Assembly (NCBI RefSeq): GCF_008704425.1
Contig: NZ_CP023696.1
Coordinates: 3,884,501-3,948,500, forward strand
DNA: 64,000 nt
Direction: 5' to 3'
Origin: Streptomyces fradiae ATCC 10745 = DSM 40063
GTDB taxonomy: Bacteria; Actinomycetota; Actinomycetes; Streptomycetales; Streptomycetaceae
Shown here: piece after piece, positions 36,170 through 45,304 of the stretch
Numbering within the stretch: position 1 is the stretch's first letter
Layout: each line of letters starts with the position of its first letter
Position numbers and translations under genes: made by a program
Notes under the pieces: model-generated
What the model was told of the DNA's origin: nothing
The model's input: the letters and a program-made list of their open reading frames with translations, nothing else
The model's database searches: none

Positions 36170-36553
36170 ATGGACAGCGGGCGGTGCTCGATCGAGATCG
36201 AGCCGGAGGTTCGACTGCGGCTGGACAACATTCCCGCCCATCACTACAAGCAGGCCGAACGCGTCGCCGACCTGCTCGCCGAGCAGCCCACCACGCTGGA
36301 CGAACCACACGCCCGCCACTTGGGCGGCAAGCTGCGCGAGCTGAGCTTCCGCCTGGGCGATACCCACCAGCGGATCACCTACTGGCTGGCGCCCGGCCGA
36401 CGTGTCGTGCTGCTCACCGTGTCTCGCAAGACCAAGATGCGTGAGCAGGCCGAAGTGTACCGAGCCCACGTCGCACAGCGATGGTGCGAGGCAGAGCATG
36501 AAGCCGCCGCCGAGCACGACCGCTACAGCCGCAACCTCAAGGAGAACCGGTGA
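36170..36553 (+). CDS. HigB/RelE-like (Gp49 family) toxin
   Basis: A 127-residue protein of the phage Gp49-like/HigB branch of RelE-fold mRNA interferases. Visible core: HARHLGGKLRELSFRLGD, then QRITYWLAPGRRVVLLTVSRKTKMREQAEV, which is the characteristic LWElR...yRvly and lLhgF.KK.qk.p pattern. A long basic and acidic C-terminal helix follows. The ATG at 36170 is the first plausible start and has no Shine-Dalgarno; the ORF stays open upstream to 35861. Its stop overlaps the next GTG by 4 bp. As the first gene of a toxin-first operon it matches higBA order. Confidence 0.8.
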   Translation: MDSGRCSIEIEPEVRLRLDNIPAHHYKQAERVADLLAEQPTTLDEPHARHLGGKLRELSFRLGDTHQRITYWLAPGRRVVLLTVSRKTKMREQAEVYRAHVAQRWCEAEHEAAAEHDRYSRNLKENR

Positions 36554-36888
36554 ACCACAGCGGATGGAGGACCCGTCGCCACCGCCGGCTGCTGGGCGGA
36601 CACCTGGGCGCTGACCCCGAGTACGACCGGGTCTACGAGGAGGCCGGCCTCGCCATGACGTTGGGCAAGGCCGTCTACGACCGGCGTAAGCAGCTGGGCC
36701 TGAGCCAGGCCGACCTCGCCGAGCGCATGAACGTCGACGTCGATGACATCGAAAGCATCGAGACGTCCACCGAGCTGCCGCCCATCGCGGTCATCATGCG
36801 CCTGGCCCGCGCACTGGACCTCACGGTGGACGTGCACCTCGCCGGCGGAGACGAGCCCACCGTCACCATCGTCGCCCCAGCGGCCTGA
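36550..36888 (+). CDS. XRE-family antitoxin (HigA-like)
   Basis: A 112-residue helix-turn-helix protein. AVYDRRKQLGLSQADLAERMNVDVDDIESIE is the HTH_3 core (residues ~40-72), followed by a helix IMRLARALDLTV and a C-terminal strand extension VDVHLAGGDEPTVTIV. GTG 36550 is preceded by AAGGAG and overlaps the toxin stop (GTGA), so expression is coupled to HigB. Residues 1-35 (RRHRRLLGGHLGADPEYDRVYEE) resemble the toxin-neutralising heads of HigA-type proteins. Confidence 0.85.
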   Translation: MNHSGWRTRRHRRLLGGHLGADPEYDRVYEEAGLAMTLGKAVYDRRKQLGLSQADLAERMNVDVDDIESIETSTELPPIAVIMRLARALDLTVDVHLAGGDEPTVTIVAPAA

Positions 36889-36902
36889 GGCGGGGAGGAA
36901 CC

Positions 36903-37139
36903 ATGCAGGACCCGCCTTCCGCGCTCGCCCGTGAGCTCGGGCGACTCGTCCACGACCGACACATCGAGCTCGGGCTGTCCCAGGCCGAGCTGGCCGAGCG
37001 GTGCGGGATGAAACAGCCGCAGATCTCCCGCTTCGAAGGCGGCGGGACGGTGCCCACGCTTCCCCTCCTGCGCCGCCTGGCTCAAGCTCTCGGCGCCGAC
37101 CTGACCATCAGCCTCACCCCGCACGACAAGGCCGCTTGA
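36903..37139 (+). CDS. Second small XRE-family HTH protein
   Basis: A 78-residue HTH_3 protein (HIELGLSQAELAERCGMKQPQISRFEGGGTVPTLPLLRRLAQALGADL) with almost no extra domain. It follows the HigA-like gene by 14 bp with its own GGGGAGG site. Similarity to the upstream antitoxin (GLSQA-LAER, RLA-AL) suggests tandem duplication and divergence. It could be the operon's dedicated repressor or a second antitoxin. Confidence 0.8.
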   Translation: MQDPPSALARELGRLVHDRHIELGLSQAELAERCGMKQPQISRFEGGGTVPTLPLLRRLAQALGADLTISLTPHDKAA

Positions 37140-37413
37140 CGCGCATTCGGAGTTCTTCGGCGAGGCGCCTGTGGCGTCTGGACGGCAAACGGTGACGGCG
37201 AAGTCAGCGGACGCCAGGCCGGCGGGAGGCGTAGGTGGGGCGGCCGGGCGCAGGCGGGGCGTTGGTCTGGAGGCGGGGGCGTCGGCTCTATGGGCTTCGC
37301 CCTCGTCGTCGGGCTGGGGCCGTGTCGGCGCCCCCTTGCTCGTTGCTCGGGTACGGAGGCGGAGACCGGGCGGCTGGGCGCGGGCTCGGGAGGGTGCTCG
37401 GGCCGCGGGGGTG

Positions 37414-38685
37414 TCAGAGGGAGCCTCGGAGGAGGGCCTGGGCGAGGGACTCGCGGGCGGGGGCGAGCTCTCGGGTGATCTCCTCGTGGACGGCGGCGGA
37501 CGGGGTGATCGTCGCGGGGGACGGGGTGGCCGTCAGCAGGTGGATGCGGCGCAGGTGGGTCGGTGGGTGGGTCGTGTCCACGCTGTGGCCGCGCAGGGCC
37601 GCCACGCGGCGCTGGCGCTCGTACTCGGACTCCGGGATCGACGCCACGTACTCCGCCAGCCGGGTCCACACCCGCGCCGCCGGCTCCGCGGGAGCGGCCG
37701 TCCGGCCCGCCCGCACCACCTGGCGGGCGTTCCGCTCGCGCAGCAGGAACGATTCCGCCGCCGACGCCACCAGGCACAGGTCCAGCACCCCCACCGCCGC
37801 CTCCGTGGAGCCGACCCGCGCGGACAGCGCGTCCGCCAGGTACTCACCGCGCTGCGCGGCCCGCAGGGTCAGGTGCTCCAGCAGCATGTGGGTGCCCAGG
37901 ATCACCGCCCTCGGCACGATGTAGAGGACGTTCAGCACCGCCTCCAGCGGCGACGGGTGGAGGACCGGCTCCACCAGGTAGTGCCACGCCGCCAGGGAGC
38001 GCAGCGCCCCGCCGACGACGACACCGTGGCGTACGTCGCCGTGGGCGTAGTGGCCCAGCTCGTGGCCGAGCAGCGCGACGCGCTCCTGGCCCGTGGCCGG
38101 CTCCCACAGGCCGAGGCCCAGCGTGAGGACCCGCCGCCGGCGGAGGCCGTACGTGGTGACACCCGCGTTGACCTCGGTACCCACCACGACGGCGTCCACC
38201 CCGCGGGTACCGGCGGCCTCGGCCACCTCGTCGATCAGGGCGTACAGCCGCGGCGCGTCCTTCCGGTACAGCACCGGCACGTCGTCCGGGAGCCCGCCGA
38301 GACGTGGGCGCAGCGTCCACGCGAGGGCCAGCAGGAACACGCCGACCGCCACCGGCGGCACCGACCCCCAGCCGCCCACGACGAGAAGGACGCCGCCCAC
38401 CACGAGCGCCGCCGTCACCGCGTGCACGGCCAGGGCGATGCCGTACGCCGCGATGCTCGCCGCGTCCCGTCGGCCGCGCGGCGGCCCGCCCGCGGTCACC
38501 TCACGCAGCAGCCGCTCCCCGTGCCGCCGCGCGAGCTCCCGCCGCAGCCGGTCCAGCCTGCTCCACGACGGCTCGGGACCGCCCGGGTCCACGTTCCAGT
38601 CGCACGCCGCGCACCACATCACGAACCGCGTGTCGGCACTGGTGTCCGCGCCGCACTCCGGGCATGCCTGAACCGTTCGTTCCAC
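37414..38685 (-). CDS. M48-family membrane metallopeptidase with N-terminal zinc ribbon
   Basis: A 423-residue zinc protease related to HtpX/Ste24. An N-terminal zinc ribbon (CPECGADTS...CAACDW, residues 8-30) is unusual for the family. Two hydrophobic helices lie near 82-125. The catalytic motif HELGHYAHGD (HExxH, near residue 217) is followed downstream by an EYLADALSARVG segment carrying the third zinc ligand. A GTG start at 38685 follows GGCGGGAAG. It probably acts in membrane protein quality control; substrates unknown. The 270-bp gap from 37140 to 37413 holds nothing I can assign. Confidence 0.87.
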   Translation of the reverse strand: MERTVQACPECGADTSADTRFVMWCAACDWNVDPGGPEPSWSRLDRLRRELARRHGERLLREVTAGGPPRGRRDAASIAAYGIALAVHAVTAALVVGGVLLVVGGWGSVPPVAVGVFLLALAWTLRPRLGGLPDDVPVLYRKDAPRLYALIDEVAEAAGTRGVDAVVVGTEVNAGVTTYGLRRRRVLTLGLGLWEPATGQERVALLGHELGHYAHGDVRHGVVVGGALRSLAAWHYLVEPVLHPSPLEAVLNVLYIVPRAVILGTHMLLEHLTLRAAQRGEYLADALSARVGSTEAAVGVLDLCLVASAAESFLLRERNARQVVRAGRTAAPAEPAARVWTRLAEYVASIPESEYERQRRVAALRGHSVDTTHPPTHLRRIHLLTATPSPATITPSAAVHEEITRELAPARESLAQALLRGSL

Positions 38686-38764
38686 CGCTTCCCGCCCCCA
38701 CCCGGCGGCCCTCTGTGCCGGGCCGCGTCGCCGCGAACCGTAGCAGCGCAGGCGGGGCGGGGGC

Positions 38765-39190
38765 TCAGCGGCTTCGGACGTCCTCGGCCGGCCCGCCGCG
38801 GGCCGCGCGCCAGTCGGCCAGGACGGCTTCCGTGTCGAAGGGGCGCAGGTTCAGGGGCGGGCCCGGTGGCGGGCGGCGGACCGCCGCGGCGATCTTCTCG
38901 TTGATCTCCGCGACGATGCGGCGCACCTGGCTCTCGGAGGTCGCGCGGCCCACCGCCTCCAGGGCGTCCTCCGCCTCCTTGCGCAGGGCCAGCGTGGGAG
39001 GGAGGGCGGACAGGCCCTCGCGGTTCATCTTGCCCTTCACCCACCACAGCTCGTCGTACGGCGCCGTGTCGTCGGGGAGCGGCTTGCCCAGGCCGGAGAG
39101 GTGGGAGAAGTCACCGCGCTCGGCCGCCTCGCGGATCTGCTTGTCGACCCATGACTCGAAGGTGACCCCGGGGGGTTTGCGGTCGGTCAT
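38765..39190 (-). CDS. DUF1992 (DnaJ homologue subfamily C28-like) protein
   Basis: A 141-residue protein with the DUF1992 core at the N-terminus: FESWVDKQIREAAERGDFSHLSGLGKPLPDD, the highly conserved IREAxxrGdFdnLpGkGkPL pattern. A helical tail follows (LALRKEAEDALEAVGRATSESQVRRIVAEINEKI). No J-domain is present. Function is unknown. ATG 39190 is the conserved start (MTDRKPPGVTF). Confidence 0.9.
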   Translation of the reverse strand: MTDRKPPGVTFESWVDKQIREAAERGDFSHLSGLGKPLPDDTAPYDELWWVKGKMNREGLSALPPTLALRKEAEDALEAVGRATSESQVRRIVAEINEKIAAAVRRPPPGPPLNLRPFDTEAVLADWRAARGGPAEDVRSR

Positions 39191-39318
39191 GGGGCCAGGG
39201 TAGGCGGCGCCGCCCGAGTACGGGGGAGGCTTCCGGCCGGATGCGGGGCCCTCGGGGCCGTACAGGGGCCGTACTGAGGTCGTGCGGGGGCGCACGGGGG
39301 CCGTACAAAGGCAGAGGC

Positions 39319-39347
39319 CCGCCTCCCGCATGGAATGCGGGAGGCGG
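39319..39347. terminator. Terminator of the cold-shock gene
   Basis: Perfect 13-bp stem CCGCCTCCCGCAT (39319-39331) with 39335-39347 and a GGA loop, about 48 bp beyond the minus-strand csp stop at 39395. Confidence 0.8.
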
Positions 39348-39394
39348 ACCCCTTGGGTACTGCTAAGTCGTGCGCGATCGCCGACCCGTCGCCG

Positions 39395-39598
39395 TCAGGC
39401 GGGGGTGACGTTCTCCGCCTGCGGGCCCTTCGGGCCCTGCGTGACGTCGAAGTTCACGACCTGGTTCTCCTCGAGGGAGCGGAAGCCAGACGCGTTGATC
39501 GCGGAGTAGTGGACGAAGACATCCGGGCCGCCGCCGTCCTGGGCGATGAAGCCAAAGCCCTTTTCAGCGTTGAACCACTTGACGGTTCCGGTAGCCAT
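39395..39598 (-). CDS. Cold-shock domain protein (CspA family)
   Basis: A 67-residue single-stranded nucleic acid-binding protein, an OB-fold RNA chaperone. RNP1 is KGFGFIAQD and RNP2 is VFVHYSAI, after the [14 protein letters not shown] start. The ATG at 39598 follows AAGGAGGG. It has a long 5' untranslated region (about 124 nt from the -10 at 39729-39734) with an 8-bp hairpin, as is usual for cold-shock genes controlled after transcription. Confidence 0.97.
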   Translation of the reverse strand: MATGTVKWFNAEKGFGFIAQDGGGPDVFVHYSAINASGFRSLEENQVVNFDVTQGPKGPQAENVTPA

Positions 39599-39728
39599 AA
39601 GCCCTCCTTGGGCCAAAGGGTTGCCCTGCTCCAGAACCTGCAAAGAAGTCTGAAAACTACAAAAGCCTGCGGGTCACATGCTCCGCAGGCTCTGTACTGC
39701 AAGGGAAACCAAACTGCAACTTGCGTCG

Positions 39729-39734
39729 AGCCTA
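39729..39734 (-). promoter_or_regulatory. -10 element (TAGGCT) of the cold-shock gene
   Basis: TAGGCT on the minus strand; the predicted start near 39722 gives an untranslated leader of about 124 nt. No strong -35 match. Confidence 0.5.
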
Positions 39735-39948
39735 GCACGCGCTCTCCGCGGATGGGTAGAGGCGAAGATCACCCCTTCGTGATGTCACTCCGATGTTTGA
39801 GTGTGATGTCGGTGGGTGGGTGGTGGGGGAGGGGCGGGCGCCGGCCCGGTGGCCGGGTGCCGGCCCGCCGGTGGTGGGTGCCGGATGGTCCGGTGGGCGC
39901 GGGTGGGCGCGGTGGCACCCGGTGGGACGGTTCCGGCGTGGCGGGGAC

Positions 39949-40821
<873 letters not shown>

Positions 40822-40858
40822 TCCGGCGGGCCCGGTCGACGGCCGGGGGCGGGCCGGC

Positions 40859-40920
40859 GGGCCGCGTCGCGAGCCGGGGGCGAGCCGGCGGGCCGCGTCG
40901 CGAGCCGGGGGCGAGCCGGT
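40859..40920. repeat. Two tandem copies of a 31-bp GC-rich repeat
   Basis: The 31-bp unit starting GGGCCGCGTCGCGAGCC occurs at 40859-40889 and 40890-40920, differing only at the last base. It fills the gap between the convergent mqnA and esterase genes. Confidence 0.85.
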
Positions 40921-40927
40921 GGGCCGG

Positions 40928-41965
40928 TCAGGAGGACGGGACCGGGCCCTGCATGTGCGCGCTGATCCACTGGATCGAGCCGTCCTCCATGCCCTTCACG
41001 TACGTGCGGGCGTTGTGCCCGCCGTCCCGGATGACCTCCAGCCGGGTCTTCACGGGGCCCTTGCCGTAGTTCCGGATGAAGGAGCGGAGGTTGGCCAGGC
41101 CGGACTCCTTCGTGCCGATCTGGAACGCGAGATAGACGTCCGTGGCGGGGCTCGAGGGCCGGGCGGAGAGCGCCTTCGCCAGGACCTCCGGATTGTTGGC
41201 CGCCTTCTCCGCCTCGTGCCCCGCCCACAGCGGCGAGTCCGGCACGGTGTCCGGCCCGGAGGCGATCACCGCCTTGAACTTGTCCGGGTGCTTCAGCACC
41301 GACTTCAGCCCCACGAACGCGCCCGACGACGAGCCCATGAACGCCCAGCCGTCGCGCGAGGCGAACGTACGGAAATTGGCCCGGACGAAATCGGGGACGT
41401 CCTCCGTCATCCAGGTGCCCATCTTCTCCTGGCCCGGTATGTCACTGCCGTCGTAGTAGAACTTGTCGTCCGGGTTGAGCACGGGCATCACGACGATGAA
41501 CGGCAGGCTCTTTCCCTCCTTCGACCACCTGCTGATGCTGCTCTGCAGCTTCAGGTCGGTGCCCATCCAGTAATTCTTCGGGTAGCCGTTCCCGCCGGGC
41601 AGGGCGATCAGCACCGGGAAGCCGCTGCCCGCGTACCGGGGCTCGAAATACTGCGGGGGCGCCCAGACCCACACCTTGCCCGTGAACCCGGACTTCCGGC
41701 CCTCCAGGGTCGTCACGCCGATCCTCGTACCGTCGTCGACCGTGTTCTGGGTGGTGAACTCCGCCTTCGGGCCGGTCGGCAGCACGGTCGCGGGGACGGG
41801 GGGCTCTCCGGGCTTCGCGGGCGGCGGGGCGACCGGCCGCCCGCCGGCCGGGGCGGAGGCGTCGGGGGTCTCGAAGGAGACGGGTTCGCCCGAGCATCCC
41901 GCGGCCAGGGCGAGGGAGCCGATGACGGCGGCGGTGGCGGCGAGGCGTATGAGCGGACGTTTCAT
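40928..41965 (-). CDS. Secreted esterase-like lipoprotein (alpha/beta hydrolase)
   Basis: A 345-residue lipoprotein. The signal MKRPLIRLAATAAVIGSLALAAGCSG has a LAAGC lipobox, followed by a Pro/Ala linker (30-75). The rest resembles the esterase D/antigen 85-type hydrolase: VWVWAPPQYFEPRY, FPVLIALPGGNGYPKNY, the nucleophile elbow WAFMGSSSGAFVG (GxSxG, Ser near 235), DKFKAVIASGPDT, and a catalytic-His candidate in RDGGHNARTY. I start at ATG 41965; the upstream in-frame extension lacks a signal. Substrate unknown. Confidence 0.85.
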   Translation of the reverse strand: MKRPLIRLAATAAVIGSLALAAGCSGEPVSFETPDASAPAGGRPVAPPPAKPGEPPVPATVLPTGPKAEFTTQNTVDDGTRIGVTTLEGRKSGFTGKVWVWAPPQYFEPRYAGSGFPVLIALPGGNGYPKNYWMGTDLKLQSSISRWSKEGKSLPFIVVMPVLNPDDKFYYDGSDIPGQEKMGTWMTEDVPDFVRANFRTFASRDGWAFMGSSSGAFVGLKSVLKHPDKFKAVIASGPDTVPDSPLWAGHEAEKAANNPEVLAKALSARPSSPATDVYLAFQIGTKESGLANLRSFIRNYGKGPVKTRLEVIRDGGHNARTYVKGMEDGSIQWISAHMQGPVPSS

Positions 41966-42177
41966 GGTGGGACTCCGGTCTGGGTGGGGCGGTTGCGCTG
42001 CGGTCTCCTGCAGGGGCGGGGGCGTCTGCTCTGACCTCGGCCGGGTAGACGGCGGTACGGGCGGGCCGGTTGGCCGGGCGGTCCCGCGAATCCCCGTGGC
42101 GTTGGCCCGGGGGACCTCTACGCTGCTGTCGGGCGGGACTACGACGACCGGTGGCACGGACGGGGGGAGCGGGGCGG

Positions 42178-44034
42178 ATGCATCCGCTGGAGGCGGGCGA
42201 ACCGCGGGCGATCGGCCCGTACCGGCTGCTCGGCAGGCTGGGGGCGGGCGGCATGGGCCGCGTCTACCTGGCCCGCAGCGAGGGCGGCCGCACGGTGGCC
42301 GTCAAGGTGGTGCACCCGCACCTCGCGCTGGACGGGGAGTTCCGCGCCCGGTTCCGCCGGGAGGTCGAGTCCGCCCGGCGCGTCGGCGGCCGCTGGACCG
42401 CGCCCGTCCTGGACGCCGACCCGGACGCGACGGTGCCGTGGATCGCCACCGGGTACGTCGCCGGGCCCTCCCTCACCCAGGCGGTGACCGCCCACGGGCC
42501 GCTGCCCGAGCGGTCCGTGCGGGTGCTGGGCGCCGGGCTGGCGGAGGCCCTGGCCACCGTGCACGCGAGCGGACTGGTGCACCGGGACGTCAAACCGTCG
42601 AACGTGCTGCTCGCCCTCGACGGGCCGCGCCTCATCGACTTCGGCATCGCCCGCGCCGTGGACGCCACCACGTCGCTCACCTCCACCGGCGTGTCCGTCG
42701 GCTCCCCCGGCTTCATGTCGCCCGAGCAGATCTTCGGCAAGGCGGGCGGGGGCGGGCCGACCGGGGCGACGGACGTCTTCTCGCTGGGCGCGGTCCTCGC
42801 CTACGCGGCGACCGGCTCCGCGCCGTTCTCCGGCGACTCGTCGGCGGCGCTGCTGTACAAGGTGGTGCACGAGGAGCCGGAGCTCGGCCCGGCGCTGGCG
42901 GGGCCGCTGCGGGACCTGGTCGCCGCCTGCCTGGCCAAGGACCCGGCCGCCCGGCCGGCCCCGGGGGACCTGGCCGCCGGGCTTGCCCCGGAGCCGTCGG
43001 CCACAGCCACCGGTGGGTGGCTTCCGGCGGCTGTGGTGGAGGAGGTCAGCCGGGCGGCGGTCCGGCTGCTGGACCTCGACGTGCAGCCGGTGAAGGCCGG
43101 GGCGGAAAGGCCCGGGGAGGAGGCGGCGGAGGGGCCGGCGCAGGCCCTGGGGGCCGGGCCGGTGGAGCACGGCCGCCACGGCCGGGAGGCCGGGACGGGA
43201 GCCGCGGGTCTGGAAGGGCCCGGGGCCGGGCCGGGGGTGCTGTCGGGGCCGGTGCCGTTCAGCAGCCCGGCGGTCGTTCCGCCGATGCCGCCCGTACCGC
43301 CGGCCGTGGGCGGTGCCGCGGTGCGGGATGGCGTTCCGGTGCGGGGCGGTGCCGCGGTGCGGGATGGCGTTCCGGCGCGGGGCGGCGATCCGGTGCGGGG
43401 CGCCGAGGACCTCTCCACCGTGGACGCCGTTCCGCCGCCCCGCAGGCCGCCCGTCTCCGTGTCCCTGACCGCCGGTGCCGAGCCGACCGGGCCGCGCGGC
43501 GGCCGGCGGCTCAGCTGCACCCTCGCCCTCGCCGTGGCGGGCGCCCTCGCCGCCGTGACCGTGGGCGGCGCCATCCTGTTCGACGTGCTGCCGCGCGGTG
43601 GTGGCGGGGGCGAGGACCCGGCCGCCAAGCCGCCCGGTGCCGACGGCGGGGCCGCCGCACCCAGCGGCCCCCAGGTGCCGCAGGCGTTCCTCGGCACCTG
43701 GAAGGGCCCGTTCGCGGCACCCGTGGGCGCCGCGGGGGAGACCCCCGCCGTCCGGCTCACCGTCGCCGTCAGAAGCGGCGGGGCCGGGCAGGCCGTCGGC
43801 CGGGTCGTCCGGTACGACGAGATCGGACGCGAGCTCTGCCAGGACACCCTCGTCCTGCGCGGCGTCACCGGCGACACGCTCACCACCGACACCTCGGCCC
43901 ACCACGTGGCCACCGACGTGTGCACCCGTGGCACCCGGACCGTCACCCTGCGCCTGGAGGCCGGCCGGCTCCACTACGCCTCCGACGACGCCGACGCCGG
44001 GCGTCCGCGCGCCACCCTGGACCGCGCGGAATAG
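42178..44034 (+). CDS. Membrane-anchored Ser/Thr protein kinase (PknB-like)
   Basis: A 618-residue Hanks-type kinase. The kinase domain (residues ~13-275) has the Gly loop LGAGGMGRVYLA, Lys43 in VAVKVV, catalytic HRDVKPSN (Asp137), DFG (154-156) and the activation segment SVGSPGFMSPEQIFGK. A 150-residue Gly/Pro/Val-rich linker includes GTPVRGGAAVRDG-like repeats. One transmembrane helix (about 446-468, LALAVAGALAAVTVGGAILF) leads to an extracytoplasmic domain of about 130 residues (PQVPQAFLGTWKGPF...). PASTA repeats are absent. ATG 42178 follows GGGGGAGCGGGGCGG. Confidence 0.92.
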   Translation: MHPLEAGEPRAIGPYRLLGRLGAGGMGRVYLARSEGGRTVAVKVVHPHLALDGEFRARFRREVESARRVGGRWTAPVLDADPDATVPWIATGYVAGPSLTQAVTAHGPLPERSVRVLGAGLAEALATVHASGLVHRDVKPSNVLLALDGPRLIDFGIARAVDATTSLTSTGVSVGSPGFMSPEQIFGKAGGGGPTGATDVFSLGAVLAYAATGSAPFSGDSSAALLYKVVHEEPELGPALAGPLRDLVAACLAKDPAARPAPGDLAAGLAPEPSATATGGWLPAAVVEEVSRAAVRLLDLDVQPVKAGAERPGEEAAEGPAQALGAGPVEHGRHGREAGTGAAGLEGPGAGPGVLSGPVPFSSPAVVPPMPPVPPAVGGAAVRDGVPVRGGAAVRDGVPARGGDPVRGAEDLSTVDAVPPPRRPPVSVSLTAGAEPTGPRGGRRLSCTLALAVAGALAAVTVGGAILFDVLPRGGGGGEDPAAKPPGADGGAAAPSGPQVPQAFLGTWKGPFAAPVGAAGETPAVRLTVAVRSGGAGQAVGRVVRYDEIGRELCQDTLVLRGVTGDTLTTDTSAHHVATDVCTRGTRTVTLRLEAGRLHYASDDADAGRPRATLDRAE

Positions 44035-44051
44035 CCGTCACGGCGCTGGCG

Positions 44052-44057
44052 TAGGCT
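44052..44057 (+). promoter_or_regulatory. -10 element (TAGGCT) for mqnC
   Basis: TANNNT hexamer 18 bp after the kinase stop; predicted transcript start near 44064, about 34 nt before the chosen GTG at 44098. Confidence 0.5.
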
Positions 44058-44097
44058 GGTCCGGTCCGTCCGCATGCTGGCGAAAGGTACGCAACCG

Positions 44098-45297
44098 GTG
44101 ACCGAGAAGGCCGACCTCCAGTCCGTTCTCGACCGTGCCGCCACCGGTGGGCGGATCACCCCGGATGAGGCCCTGGACCTCTACCGGTCCGCCCCGCTGC
44201 ACGCGCTCGGCGCCGCCGCCGACGCCGCCCGGCGCCGCCGCTACGCCGGTACGGAGCACATCGCGACGTACATCATCGAGCGGAACATCAACTACACCAA
44301 CGTCTGCGTCACGGCCTGCAAGTTCTGCGCGTTCTACGCCGCGCCCAAGGACACCGCCAAGGGCTGGACCCGCGACCTCGACGACATCCTGCGCCGCTGC
44401 GCCGAGACGGTCGAACTGGGCGGCACGCAGATCATGTTCCAGGGCGGCCACCACCCGGACTACGGGGTGGAGTACTACGAGAAGCACTTCGCGGCGATCA
44501 AGAAGGAGTTCCCGCAGCTCGTCATCCACTCCCTCGGCGCCTCCGAGGTGGAGCACATGGCGCGGATCTCCGGCGTCTCCGTCGAGGACGCCGTCCGGCG
44601 CATCCACGCCGCCGGGCTCGACTCGTTCGCGGGCGCGGGCGCCGAGCTGCTGCCGGAGCGGCCCCGCAAGGCGATCGCCCCGCTCAAGGAGTCCGGCGAG
44701 CGCTGGCTGGAGATCATGGAGATCGCCCACGGCCTGGGCGTCGAGTCGACCTCCACCATGCTGATGGGCACCGGCGAGACCAACGCCGAGCGCATCGAGC
44801 ACCTGCGGATGATCCGCGACGTGCAGGACCGGACGGGCGGCTTCCGCGCCTTCATCCCGTACACCTACCAGCCGGAGAACAACCACCTGAAGGGCCGCAC
44901 GCAGGCCACGCTCTTCGAGTACCTGCGCATGATCGCCATCGCGCGGCTCTTCCTCGACAACGTCGCCCACATCCAGGGCTCCTGGCTCACCACCGGCAAG
45001 GAGGTCGGCCAGCTCTCCCTGCACTACGGCGCCGACGACCTCGGCTCGATCATGCTGGAGGAGAACGTCGTCTCCTCGGCCGGCGCCCGGCACCGCTCCA
45101 ACCGGCTGGAGATCATCGACCTGATCCGCAAGGCCGGCCGCGTCCCGGCGCAGCGGACCACGACGTACGAGCACATCGTCGTCCACGACGACCCGGCGAA
45201 CGACCCGGTCGACGACCGCGTCGCCTCCCACATCTCCTCCACGGCCATCGAGGGCGGCACCGCGCACCCCGGGCTGAAGCTCGTCGACGCCCGCTGA
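44098..45297 (+). CDS. mqnC: Dehypoxanthine futalosine cyclase (radical SAM)
   Basis: Radical SAM enzyme that cyclises dehypoxanthine futalosine to cyclic dehypoxanthine futalosine. The 399-residue protein has NVCVTACKFCAFY (CxxxCxxC, near residue 70), FQGGHHPDYGVEYY, HSLGASEVEHM, GLDSFAGAGAELLPERPR, STMLMGTGETNAER and FIPYTYQPENNHLKG. I prefer GTG 44098, with GAAAGG 9 bp upstream, to the ATG at 44074, which lacks a binding site. Followed after 7 bp by a degenerate amidohydrolase-like gene. Confidence 0.95.
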   Translation: MTEKADLQSVLDRAATGGRITPDEALDLYRSAPLHALGAAADAARRRRYAGTEHIATYIIERNINYTNVCVTACKFCAFYAAPKDTAKGWTRDLDDILRRCAETVELGGTQIMFQGGHHPDYGVEYYEKHFAAIKKEFPQLVIHSLGASEVEHMARISGVSVEDAVRRIHAAGLDSFAGAGAELLPERPRKAIAPLKESGERWLEIMEIAHGLGVESTSTMLMGTGETNAERIEHLRMIRDVQDRTGGFRAFIPYTYQPENNHLKGRTQATLFEYLRMIAIARLFLDNVAHIQGSWLTTGKEVGQLSLHYGADDLGSIMLEENVVSSAGARHRSNRLEIIDLIRKAGRVPAQRTTTYEHIVVHDDPANDPVDDRVASHISSTAIEGGTAHPGLKLVDAR

Positions 45298-45304
45298 CCC
45301 GCCC

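Noticed and set aside
35494..36231. A 245-codon minus-strand frame over the integrase remnant
   Set aside because: It is read in a different frame from the integrase fragment and gives a Pro/His/Arg-rich nonsense product.
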